From Helicobacteraceae bacterium (lineage in GTDB: Bacteria; Campylobacterota; Campylobacteria; Campylobacterales; Sulfurimonadaceae): 64,000 nucleotides of DNA. The stretch spans positions 1 through 64,000 of the forward strand of contig JALWGC010000013.1 of the NCBI GenBank assembly GCA_027038835.1, in the 5' to 3' direction. Numbering within the stretch: position 1 is the stretch's first letter; each line of letters begins with the position of its first letter. This document shows positions 53,011 to 61,063 of the stretch, piece after piece. The notes below the pieces were generated by a model, which saw nothing but the letters and a program-made list of their open reading frames with translations, searched no databases and was not told where the DNA came from. Made by a program: the position numbers and the translations under genes.

Positions 53011-53016
53011 TATAAT
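53011..53016 (+). promoter_or_regulatory. -10 box of the small toxin-like gene
   Basis: A perfect TATAAT (GAGGGTATAATTGC) right after the EamA gene. Transcription from about 53023 would place a CCCGAT/ATCGGG hairpin at the extreme 5' end. Confidence 0.6.
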
Positions 53017-53025
53017 TGCAACGCT

Positions 53026-53165
53026 CCCGATACAATCGGGGCGTAATCCAACCAAGGAGGAATCAATGAAACGATTCCAACTTCGGTTGACCTTTGTAAT
53101 TTGGCGATTCAAGGTCAATCTTAAGTTAGAGAGGCTCTAAAAGAGCTTCTCCCTTGGTTGGAATT
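53026..53165 (+). ncRNA. structured transcript of an AapA-like type I toxin gene
   Basis: Within 140 bases there are a 5' hairpin (CCCGAT-ACA-ATCGGG, 53026-53040), the SD AAGGAGG (53054-53060) and an 8-bp inverted repeat inside the reading frame (TTGACCTT 53087-53094 / AAGGTCAA 53111-53118). A 10-bp hairpin over the stop codon (53129-53138 / 53142-53151) follows. The 3' segment CCTTGGTTGGA (53152-53162) is the perfect complement of TCCAACCAAGG (53047-53057) next to the SD. This 5'-3' pairing would hide the SD, as reported for AapA mRNAs. A TAAGAT on the minus strand (53118-53123) could start an antisense RNA. Confidence 0.6.
53066..53140 (+). CDS. 24-residue toxin-like hydrophobic/basic peptide (AapA-like)
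   Basis: ATG with the SD AAGGAGG five bases upstream opens a 24-codon frame; the peptide starts MKRFQ and ends in LRLTFVIWRFKVNLKLERL. It is a short amphipathic basic peptide like AapA type I toxins, whose C-terminal half (from memory, AapA1: LYLKISFLGCKVVVLLKR) aligns without gaps at Leu, Leu, Lys-Val, Leu and Arg. AapA toxins depolarise or permeabilise the inner membrane and are silenced by antisense RNA and mRNA folding. The surrounding secondary structure supports that identity. A leader peptide for kdsA is the alternative. The family call is inference. Confidence 0.6.
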   Translation: MKRFQLRLTFVIWRFKVNLKLERL

Positions 53166-53196
53166 ATAACATACAAATCAAAAAAAGAGAAAAATT

Positions 53197-53994
53197 ATGA
53201 AACTATTAGCCGGACCATGTGTGATTGAAAGTGAAGAAAATGTTTTTAAAATCGCGCAAAATTTAAGTAAATATCAAGAAGACGACACGATAGACTTCTA
53301 CTTCAAAGCGAGCTTCGATAAAGCCAACCGTACCTCTTTGGAATCGTACAGAGGACCGGGACTTGAGGAAGGATTGCGCATTTTAGAAAAAGTGAAGCAG
53401 GAATTTGGCTATAAAGTCGTTACCGACGTACATGAAACCTATCAGGTACAACCGGTTGCGGAAGTGGTCGATATGCTCCAAATCCCCGCATTTCTTTGTC
53501 GCCAAACCGATCTTTTGGTAGCGTGCGCTACGACCGACAAAGAGATAAACATCAAAAAAGGGCAGTTTTTAGACGGTAATGCTATGCAATATCCCCTTTT
53601 AAAAGTACTCAAAACCAGAGGGTGCGAAGAAGCGACTTACCAAAACAGTCAAAAACACGGAGTGTATCTGTGTGAGCGGGGCAACACTTTCGGATACGGC
53701 AACTTGGTGGTCGATATGAGAAACTTAGTGATTATGCGCCGCTATGCTCCCGTAATCTTCGATGCCACCCACTCGGTACAGATGCCAACCTCCCAAGGGG
53801 GCAAAACGGGTGGAGACAGCTCGTTCGTTCCCTATCTTGCAAAAGCGGCGGCCGCCGTCGGGGTGGACGGATTCTTTTTCGAAACCCATTTCGACCCAAG
53901 TATCGCACTTAGCGATGGACCAAACATGGTTAAGTTGGGAGAATTAGATGCTATAATAGCAACGATAAAAAAGATAACTCAAATTACACAATAA
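53197..53994 (+). CDS. kdsA: 3-deoxy-D-manno-octulosonate-8-phosphate synthase
   Basis: The 265-residue enzyme condenses PEP and arabinose-5-phosphate to Kdo-8-phosphate for lipopolysaccharide. It matches in [27 protein letters not shown] and [16 protein letters not shown]. The presence of Cys in [10 protein letters not shown] is typical of the metal-dependent class. Followed 8 bp later by ribH. Confidence 0.96.
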   Translation: MKLLAGPCVIESEENVFKIAQNLSKYQEDDTIDFYFKASFDKANRTSLESYRGPGLEEGLRILEKVKQEFGYKVVTDVHETYQVQPVAEVVDMLQIPAFLCRQTDLLVACATTDKEINIKKGQFLDGNAMQYPLLKVLKTRGCEEATYQNSQKHGVYLCERGNTFGYGNLVVDMRNLVIMRRYAPVIFDATHSVQMPTSQGGKTGGDSSFVPYLAKAAAAVGVDGFFFETHFDPSIALSDGPNMVKLGELDAIIATIKKITQITQ

Positions 53995-54002
53995 GGACAA
54001 AG

Positions 54003-54467
54003 ATGCAAACAATCGAGGGAAAACTAAATGTTGTCAAAGGGAAAAAGATAGCGATAATTAGCACAAGATGGAACCATTTCGTGGTTGACAGGCTTGTTGA
54101 AGGAGCCAAAGACGCGTTTTTGCGCCATGGAGGAGACGAAGCAAATTTGACACATGTGATAGCCCCGGGAGCGTTCGAGCTTCCTTTGGTCGTGGACAAA
54201 CTTCTTGAAAGCGGTAAATACGACGCTATCTGTGCTTTGGGAGCGGTTATTCGCGGCTCTACGCCCCACTTCGACTACGTCGCGGCGGAAGCGACCAAAG
54301 GGATAGCGAGTATGAGTTTGAAATACCACAAACCGGTAAGCTTCGGACTGCTCACTACCGACACCATCGAGCAAGCGATCGAGCGAAGCGGAACCAAAGC
54401 GGGCAACAAAGGGTTCGAAGCGATGACCACGGTTATAGAGATGTTGACGTTGTTCGAGGAGCTCTAA
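54003..54467 (+). CDS. ribH: 6,7-dimethyl-8-ribityllumazine synthase
   Basis: The 154-residue protein catalyses the penultimate riboflavin step. [25 protein letters not shown] and [14 protein letters not shown] are diagnostic, with the active-site His in the last. In most Campylobacterota nusB follows directly; here an Rpn-type gene intervenes. Confidence 0.96.
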   Translation: MQTIEGKLNVVKGKKIAIISTRWNHFVVDRLVEGAKDAFLRHGGDEANLTHVIAPGAFELPLVVDKLLESGKYDAICALGAVIRGSTPHFDYVAAEATKGIASMSLKYHKPVSFGLLTTDTIEQAIERSGTKAGNKGFEAMTTVIEMLTLFEEL

Positions 54468-54472
54468 AAAGA

Positions 54473-55345
54473 GTGAAAAAAGATATCACGACAAAAGAGG
54501 TTGTTACCGCTATCACCAAAGATATAGCCAAATACATCCTCAATCTCGAGGTTAGCGACGTAGAATTCATCGACAAAGAGCTCAAAAGGGTCGAAAAACG
54601 GGAAGCCGACATTGTCGCGAAATGTCGTATCGAGGGTGCAGAAAAGATTCTTCATATAGAGATTCAAAACAACAACGATGCAAAAATGCACAGGCGGATG
54701 CTTCGCTACTACAACGACATCAAATTCGATTACGAAAATACCGAAGTGATTCAATATTGCATATACATCGGAAAGCACCCTTTGAAGATGCAAGCAGCGA
54801 TAGAGGAGCCCTCTTTACGATACAGCTATAAGCTTATAGATATGCGCTTGATAAATTGCGAAGAATTTTTGAAAATTGACACTCCCGATGCTTTGGTGCT
54901 AAGCATACTTTGTGATTTTAAAGAAAAAAATGAGCTCGATATTGTAAAATATATCATCAAGAGAATTAGAGAGTTGGTAGGAGATGATGAAAATCAGCTC
55001 TCGAAATATATGCTGATTTTGGAAACACTATCAGAAAACAGGGAATTGAAAAAAACCATCAAGGAGGCGGAGATGCTGCTAAGAGAGATACGGTTCGAAG
55101 ACCTTCCAAGTTACGAAATAGGTTTGGAAAAAGGGATAGAAGACGGGATGAAAAAAGGGCTGGAGCAAGGGCTTGAGAAGGGACTCGAGCAAGGGCTAGA
55201 ACAAGGGCTCGAACAGGGGATCGAACTCGGTAGATATATAGCTTTGTACGAATTTGGCATTCCTGTTGAAGAGATAGCTAAACGTTACAGCAAAACAAAA
55301 GAGTACATCGAAGATATAATTCAAAAATATAGGGACAAAAACTAA
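54473..55345 (+). CDS. Rpn-family (PD-(D/E)XK) recombination-promoting nuclease-like protein
   Basis: The 290-residue protein has the Rpn/transposase-31-like nuclease core: EADIVAKCRIEG with a catalytic Asp, then ILHIEIQNNND, whose ExQ is the usual variant of ExK. A helical middle and a C-terminal repeat of about eight GLExG units (216-245) follow; this is common in Rpn proteins. The start is GTG 5 bp after the ribH stop with GGAG inside ribH, and the end overlaps nusB (TAATG). Such genes are mobile or accessory, and the insertion into ribH-nusB is notable. Confidence 0.85.
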   Translation: MKKDITTKEVVTAITKDIAKYILNLEVSDVEFIDKELKRVEKREADIVAKCRIEGAEKILHIEIQNNNDAKMHRRMLRYYNDIKFDYENTEVIQYCIYIGKHPLKMQAAIEEPSLRYSYKLIDMRLINCEEFLKIDTPDALVLSILCDFKEKNELDIVKYIIKRIRELVGDDENQLSKYMLILETLSENRELKKTIKEAEMLLREIRFEDLPSYEIGLEKGIEDGMKKGLEQGLEKGLEQGLEQGLEQGIELGRYIALYEFGIPVEEIAKRYSKTKEYIEDIIQKYRDKN

Positions 55346-55752
55346 TGGCGACACGACATCAAGCAAGAATGGCAGTTGTAAGTTTACTTTACGCTTACGA
55401 CTTAGGAAACGGCAAAATCGCCGACGTGGCAGTGGATATTTTGGAGGAGAAAAAAATCCGCAACAAACAACGCGAATTCGCTTTGGGACTCTTCGAGGGG
55501 GTTATAGAAAATCTCGAGAAGATAGACGAAGCGATCAAAGAGCATCTCAAAGATTGGGATTTCGAGCGACTTGGAAGCATCGAAAGAGCGACTTTGCGTC
55601 TTGGAGCGTATGAAATCATGTTCGGCGAACTCGATCCGGCAGTGGTTATCAACGAAGCGGTGGAGATAAGCAAAAGTTTCGCCGCGGAGCAGTCACCGAA
55701 ATTTATCAACGGCGTACTTGACGCCATCGCAAAAGATGTGAAGAAAAAATAA
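55345..55752 (+). CDS. nusB: transcription antitermination protein NusB
   Basis: The 135-residue all-helical protein matches NusB (ATRHQARMAVVSLLYAYDLG, EIMFGELDPAVVINEAVEIS, KFINGVLDAI). With S10 it binds boxA in rRNA leaders. The start is overlapped by the Rpn-type stop. The remaining operon continues to mqnC. Confidence 0.96.
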   Translation: MATRHQARMAVVSLLYAYDLGNGKIADVAVDILEEKKIRNKQREFALGLFEGVIENLEKIDEAIKEHLKDWDFERLGSIERATLRLGAYEIMFGELDPAVVINEAVEISKSFAAEQSPKFINGVLDAIAKDVKKK

Positions 55753-55773
55753 GATTACGACAAAAGCAGGACA

Positions 55774-56823
55774 ATGCAAAGACTGACTAAAGAAGAAGCA
55801 CTCGACCTCATCAAAAACGCCGATTTGAAAGAACTCGGACGGATGGCAACAGCAAGAAAAAAAGAGCTTCACCCAAAAGGGATTACCACTTTCGTAGTCG
55901 ATAGAAACATCAACTACACCAACATCTGCTGGGTAGATTGTAAATTTTGCGCGTTTTACCGCCACGAAAAAGACGCCGACGCGTATGTGCTCAGTTTCGA
56001 GGAGATAGACGCGAAAATAGACGAACTTTTAGAAATAGGCGGTACGCAAATCCTCTTCCAAGGGGGTGTGCATCCGAAATTAAAAATCGAATGGTACGAA
56101 GATTTGGTCGAGCATATCCACACCAAATATCCCGATATCACCATCCACGGCTTTAGCGCCATCGAAATAGACTTCATAGCCAAAGTTTCACGCATCAGCG
56201 TCGAGGAGGTTTTAAAGCGACTGCACAAAAAGGGGCTTGCCTCGATTCCGGGTGCCGGAGCGGAAATACTCAACGACCGCGTTCGCGACATCATAGCCCC
56301 GCGCAAAATCGATGCCGACGTATGGATAGACGTACACCGAAAAGCACACAAGCTCGGCATCAAAAGTACCGCGACGATGATGTACGGTACGGTGGAAAGC
56401 GATGAGGAGATTTTGGAACATTTCGAGCGTGTGAGAAATCTCCAAGACGAAACAGGCGGTTTTAGAGCGTTTATCATGTGGAGCTTCCAGTCCCAAAACA
56501 CCGAGCTTGCGCGACTCATTCCAAACTTGCCAAAACCATCTTCCAACCGCTATTTACGCCTTTTGGCAGTTGCAAGACTCTACCTTGACAACATCCCAAA
56601 CATCCAAAGCTCATGGGTTACACAAGGTCCTTACATCGGTCAGATGGCTTTAATGTTCGGTGCAAACGACCTTGGCAGTACCATGATGGAAGAAAACGTG
56701 GTACGTAGTGCCGGCGCAGGTTTTAGAATGGCGAAAGAGGAGATGGTACGCCTCATCCGCGACATCGGCGAGACACCCGCCATTCGAGACACCGCCTACA
56801 ATACCTTAGAGGTTTTTGCATGA
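55774..56823 (+). CDS. mqnC: cyclic dehypoxanthine futalosine synthase (radical SAM)
   Basis: The 349-residue radical-SAM enzyme carries the CWVDCKFC cluster motif (CxxxCxxC). It also has TNICWVDCKFCAFYR, GGVHPKLKIEWYEDL and SIPGAGAEILNDRVR. It cyclises dehypoxanthine futalosine in the futalosine pathway to menaquinone, the only quinone route of Campylobacterota. MqnE is a related alternative, but the spacing and GGTQILFQGG favour MqnC. An M16-like gene overlaps its end by 4 bp. Confidence 0.94.
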   Translation: MQRLTKEEALDLIKNADLKELGRMATARKKELHPKGITTFVVDRNINYTNICWVDCKFCAFYRHEKDADAYVLSFEEIDAKIDELLEIGGTQILFQGGVHPKLKIEWYEDLVEHIHTKYPDITIHGFSAIEIDFIAKVSRISVEEVLKRLHKKGLASIPGAGAEILNDRVRDIIAPRKIDADVWIDVHRKAHKLGIKSTATMMYGTVESDEEILEHFERVRNLQDETGGFRAFIMWSFQSQNTELARLIPNLPKPSSNRYLRLLAVARLYLDNIPNIQSSWVTQGPYIGQMALMFGANDLGSTMMEENVVRSAGAGFRMAKEEMVRLIRDIGETPAIRDTAYNTLEVFA

Positions 56824-58100
56824 AATTTTTCATCTCCATCTTATTATTAGGACAACTACTTATGGCAGCGACTATCAACCAAATAAACATCGACGATACG
56901 AAAATCACCACTATAGAAGAACAAGACCACCGACTCCCGCTTCTAAATGTTCAACTTATCTTTCAAGTAAGCGGTAGTATAGAAGATAAAGACAAACCCG
57001 GGCTTGCCAAAATGTGCGCGCAAATTCTCGGTGAAGGAACCAAAGCGCTTGGCTCGTCCAAATTTGCCGAAAAACTCGCAAGCGATGCTATCCATATCTC
57101 CGCGCATGCAGGCGTGGAAACTTTCGTCATAGAACTGAGTGCACTCAAAGAGAAACAAAACGAGGCGCTCAAACGTCTTAAAGAGCTTTTAAGTGACCCC
57201 AACCTCACCCAAGAAGCCTTGCAAAAAGTCAAAACCAAAATGGTTGGCAAACTACAAGCCAAAGAGGATGATTTCGACTATATCGCAAGCAAAAACCTAA
57301 AAAAACTCCTCTATGAAGGCACACCTCTTGCCAATCCAAAAGACGGTACACCAAAGAGTATAAAAAGCATCACCTTAAAAGACGTGGAAAATTTCCTCCA
57401 TACCCATCTCGTCCTCTCTCGCCTCATTATCGCGATGGGGGGAGATTTGGATTCTAAACTTCAAGCGAAAATGGCACAAGCGCTCTCATCGCTCCCAAAA
57501 GGGCAAAGCGCGACACTACCGTTTTATCAAGCAAGCGGCAAACAAAAAGAGCTTATAGTGAAAAAACAGACCAAACAGGCTTATATCTATTTCGGTGCTC
57601 CTTTTACCATGCATGTAAACGACAAAGAGCTCTACAAAGCCAAAGTCGCGGCGTTCATCCTTGGAAGCGGCGGGTTCGGGAGCCGACTGATGGAGACGAT
57701 TCGAGTCAAACATGGGCTAGCCTACTCGGCGTACAGCCGTATCAACATCAACAAAAGCCACAGCTACTTCAGCGGTTACATGCAAACCAAACTCGACTCG
57801 CAGAAAAAAGCGCTCGAGTTGACAAAAGAAACGATCCACAACTTCGTAACAAAAGGTGCGACACAAGAGGAACTACAACAGACCAAAAAGTTCCTTCTTG
57901 GTAGCGAACCGCTACGAAACGAAACGATGAACCAACGGCTCAACCGCGCGTTTATGGAATACTACAGAGGCTACAAACCGGGACATTATAAAGAGGAACT
58001 CGAGCAAATCGAGCGTCTAACCCTTGAAGAACTGAACAAGTTCATTAAGAAACATACGGAAATCGAACAAATTTCCGTAAGTATCGTGACAAATGATTGA
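56820..58100 (+). CDS. M16-family peptidase homologue lacking the zinc motif
   Basis: The 426-residue protein has a signal peptide (MKFFISILLLGQLLMAA) and the two M16 domains (about 25-220 and 225-420). At the position of the HxxEH zinc motif it reads LAKMCAQILGEGT, so it cannot bind zinc in the usual way. The C-terminal R/Y region IRVKHGLAYSAYSR is kept. Noncatalytic M16 subunits usually pair with an active one; none is adjacent. It would act in the periplasm and is coupled to mqnC. Confidence 0.85.
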   Translation: MKFFISILLLGQLLMAATINQINIDDTKITTIEEQDHRLPLLNVQLIFQVSGSIEDKDKPGLAKMCAQILGEGTKALGSSKFAEKLASDAIHISAHAGVETFVIELSALKEKQNEALKRLKELLSDPNLTQEALQKVKTKMVGKLQAKEDDFDYIASKNLKKLLYEGTPLANPKDGTPKSIKSITLKDVENFLHTHLVLSRLIIAMGGDLDSKLQAKMAQALSSLPKGQSATLPFYQASGKQKELIVKKQTKQAYIYFGAPFTMHVNDKELYKAKVAAFILGSGGFGSRLMETIRVKHGLAYSAYSRININKSHSYFSGYMQTKLDSQKKALELTKETIHNFVTKGATQEELQQTKKFLLGSEPLRNETMNQRLNRAFMEYYRGYKPGHYKEELEQIERLTLEELNKFIKKHTEIEQISVSIVTND

Positions 58101-58142
58101 TTTTTCGTTATAATAATCATAAACAAAACGAAAAGGAAACCT

Positions 58143-59228
58143 ATGGGACTTTTTGGCAACGACTGTAGCGAACAGCAAAAACGGATACAACAACTCGAAG
58201 AGGAAAACGCATCTTTACAAAGGGAAGTGGAGCAACTTCGACTCCAACTCTCTTCTACACAAAACAAAACTTGCGAAGATGACGAAAAAGCGATGTCGGA
58301 AGAAGAGCTTATCAAACTTCTACTCCACTCATACGAAGATGGGATCAAATTTACACAAACCATTTTGGAATCGACCATAAACCAGCTCGAAGACGCGACA
58401 GAACTCAACCAAAAAACCGCATCGCGCATCGACAACGTCCACAAAGAGCGTGACCATCTCGACACTTCCGTCTCCCAAATGGCGCAAGACGCTTCTACGC
58501 TCGATGACGGTGCCAGCACGCTTAACGAAAGTGTCAGTTCCATTAGCGAAGTTATCTCGCTTATCAAAGATATCTCCGACCAAACGAACCTTTTGGCACT
58601 CAATGCCGCCATCGAAGCGGCACGCGCTGGAGAGCATGGGCGCGGTTTCGCCGTCGTCGCGGACGAGGTGCGAAAACTTGCCGAGCGAACCCAAAAAGCG
58701 ACTGCCGAAGTCGAAATCAACATCGCTCAACTCAAGCAAAACTCCGCCGATATCCAAACCACCGCAGAAGCGTTTAGAGAACAAAGCGAAATGATAGCCT
58801 CTATACTTGCGCGCTTCTTCGAGCAACTCGATTTCGTCATCTCCAATTCGGAACAAATCAACAAAATCACCGAATATATCACCAGCGAAATAGCTGTTGG
58901 CAACGGCAAACTCGATCATATACTCTTCAAACTCCTTGCCTACAACACTTTTATTAACAACCGAACTTCCAGTCTAATGGATGAAAACAGTTGTCGATTC
59001 GGTAAGTGGTTCAACGAAACGGCAAAACGCCTCATCAAAAACGACACCAAAACCATCAACGATGTTGACAGATACCACAAAACGGTCCACCAAAAAGCCA
59101 AACAAGCGGTAGAAAGCTGGAAAAACGGCAACTACGAACAAGCGCTCAAACTCATGCAAGAAGTGGAACAGGCAAGCGACGTCGGTTTCAAAGAGCTTTA
59201 TAGCGCCATCACTTCTTTACAAAAATAG
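58143..59228 (+). CDS. cytoplasmic chemoreceptor with C-terminal CZB domain (TlpD-like)
   Basis: The 361-residue protein has no membrane segment. It starts with a coiled coil (about 8-60), followed by the methyl-accepting signalling domain (about 60-250; hairpin tip [20 protein letters not shown] and [18 protein letters not shown]). A zinc-binding CZB domain ends it (about 255-355; [24 protein letters not shown]). Helicobacter TlpD has the same layout and senses oxidative or energy stress. A TATAAT box and an AAGGAAA ribosome site precede it. Confidence 0.92.
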   Translation: MGLFGNDCSEQQKRIQQLEEENASLQREVEQLRLQLSSTQNKTCEDDEKAMSEEELIKLLLHSYEDGIKFTQTILESTINQLEDATELNQKTASRIDNVHKERDHLDTSVSQMAQDASTLDDGASTLNESVSSISEVISLIKDISDQTNLLALNAAIEAARAGEHGRGFAVVADEVRKLAERTQKATAEVEINIAQLKQNSADIQTTAEAFREQSEMIASILARFFEQLDFVISNSEQINKITEYITSEIAVGNGKLDHILFKLLAYNTFINNRTSSLMDENSCRFGKWFNETAKRLIKNDTKTINDVDRYHKTVHQKAKQAVESWKNGNYEQALKLMQEVEQASDVGFKELYSAITSLQK

Positions 59229-59273
59229 TGTGGCATTTTGTCACGCTTTTTTGAAAATCCTCTTTGGGTTTGC

Positions 59274-59279
59274 TATAAT
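59274..59279 (+). promoter_or_regulatory. extended -10 box of recG, probably leaderless
   Basis: TGC-TATAAT ends five bases before the recG ATG at 59285, so the message likely starts at the start codon. Confidence 0.5.
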
Positions 59280-59284
59280 CCCTT

Positions 59285-61063
59285 ATGGAAAAAAAAGAAG
59301 AGATTTTCAAAAAGCTCCACATCGACTCTTTTAGTGCTTTAGCGCTGCTTATCCCAAGTCGCTACGAAGATTATCGTCTTTATCCCAAGCTTTTGCCATC
59401 GACCCATATGGTTGTCGATGCCACTATAAACGATATCAGAAAAACTCCATCGACGTTTCAACTCGAACTCTACGCTCACAACTTCGCTCACCCCATAAGA
59501 GGGGTGATTTTTCATCCAAAACCCTATATGCTCCACCAATTCGCCAAAAACAAACGGTTGTATCTTTACGGGCAAATAGAGTGCAAAAACGGTTTTTGCT
59601 CCATCAATATGCCAAAACCCGTAAGTGAATCCAACATCGGTACTATCACGCCGTTTTACAAAACACCCCTTCGAAGCGACATCCTGCGACGTTTTATAGC
59701 AAAGCATCTCAACCTGCAAGCTCTTTTAGCCGAAGGGCTTCGAGAAGATATCGCCACTACCCTTTTGGAGCTTCATTTTCCACAAACCCTTCAAAACGGA
59801 TTGAGCGAAAAACAACTTTTCGCACTCAAGTTTACCGAACTGTTTTTACATATGAAAAAACTGCGCACAAAAAAGATATGCTTTCCTTCTCTAAGCCAAC
59901 ATGCAAGCGACATCACCAACTGGCTCGATACACTTCCATTTACCCTGACCCAAGACCAAAAAAAAGCGATAGAGCAGATAAAAAACGACCTAAAAAGCGC
60001 TACAGCCGCTAGGCGCATGATAGTTGGAGACGTTGGAAGCGGAAAGACGATGGTTATCCTCGCCTCGGCACTACTAAACTACCCTAACCGCTCCGTTTTG
60101 ATGGCACCCACAACCGTTTTGGCGAACCAACTCTACGAAGAAGCGCAAAAACACCTCCCCATGCTAAAAACGGCGCTCGTTACGAACAAAACCAAAAAAA
60201 TCGACCTAAACGAGTACGACTTTCTCATAGGCACCCATGCGCTTTTGTATAAAGGACTTCCTGAAGCGACATTGGTCATGGTAGATGAACAGCACCGTTT
60301 CGGTACCAAACAACGGGCTCTGCTTTCACAACTGGTTCAAAGCGGTGAGAGAAAACCCCACTTTTTACAGTTTTCCGCAACTCCCATCCCTCGCACCCAA
60401 GCGATGATAGAGTCCGCCTATATCGACGTAACCCTTATCACCCAGACACCTTTTAAAAAAGATATCACCTCCAAAGTGATAGGGAAAAAAGAATTTCCAA
60501 ATCTTATAGAGCATATCAAAAACGAGATAGCCAAGAACAACCAAATTCTTATCGTCTATCCGCTTGTAAAAGAGAGTGATGCCATCTCCTACCAAAGTAT
60601 AGACCAAGCCAGAAGTTGGTGGGAAAAACGGTTCGAAAACGTCTATGTCACCCATGGAAAGGACAAGGAAAAAGAACAAGTGTTACTCGAGTTTAGAGAA
60701 AAAGGCTCCATCCTCATCGCGACGACGGTCGTCGAAGTCGGTATATCGCTGCCTTGTTTGAGCACCGTCGTCATAGTGGGTGCGGAGCGTCTTGGACTCT
60801 CGACCCTGCATCAACTGCGCGGCAGGGTGAGCCGCACCGGTCTTAAAGGGTACTGCTATCTTTACACCAACCTTAAAAGCTCCAAACGACTCGAAGAGTT
60901 CTGCCGTACCCCAAGCGGTTTCGAGATAGCCAGACTCGATCTGAAATACCGCAACAGCGGCGACTTGCTAAGCGGCAAGGAACAAAGCGGAAAACAGTTT
61001 CGGTTCATCAATCTGGCAGAAGATGAAGAGGTTGTGACACAAGTAAGAGAGTTGTTTAACTAA
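59285..61063 (+). CDS. recG: ATP-dependent DNA helicase RecG, short form
   Basis: The 592-residue SF2 helicase has GDVGSGKTMVIL (Walker A), DEQHRFG (Walker B/DExH), SATPIPRT and QLRGRVSRTG. It reverses stalled replication forks and resolves Holliday junctions. It is about 100 residues shorter than E. coli RecG, mainly in the N-terminal wedge domain, as usual in Campylobacterota. Its end overlaps priA by 8 bp. Confidence 0.93.
   Translation: MEKKEEIFKKLHIDSFSALALLIPSRYEDYRLYPKLLPSTHMVVDATINDIRKTPSTFQLELYAHNFAHPIRGVIFHPKPYMLHQFAKNKRLYLYGQIECKNGFCSINMPKPVSESNIGTITPFYKTPLRSDILRRFIAKHLNLQALLAEGLREDIATTLLELHFPQTLQNGLSEKQLFALKFTELFLHMKKLRTKKICFPSLSQHASDITNWLDTLPFTLTQDQKKAIEQIKNDLKSATAARRMIVGDVGSGKTMVILASALLNYPNRSVLMAPTTVLANQLYEEAQKHLPMLKTALVTNKTKKIDLNEYDFLIGTHALLYKGLPEATLVMVDEQHRFGTKQRALLSQLVQSGERKPHFLQFSATPIPRTQAMIESAYIDVTLITQTPFKKDITSKVIGKKEFPNLIEHIKNEIAKNNQILIVYPLVKESDAISYQSIDQARSWWEKRFENVYVTHGKDKEKEQVLLEFREKGSILIATTVVEVGISLPCLSTVVIVGAERLGLSTLHQLRGRVSRTGLKGYCYLYTNLKSSKRLEEFCRTPSGFEIARLDLKYRNSGDLLSGKEQSGKQFRFINLAEDEEVVTQVRELFN

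Noticed and set aside
55120-55230. CRISPR-like short tandem repeats
   Set aside because: They are the coding 12-base repeats of the GLExG tail of the Rpn-type protein, with no spacers.
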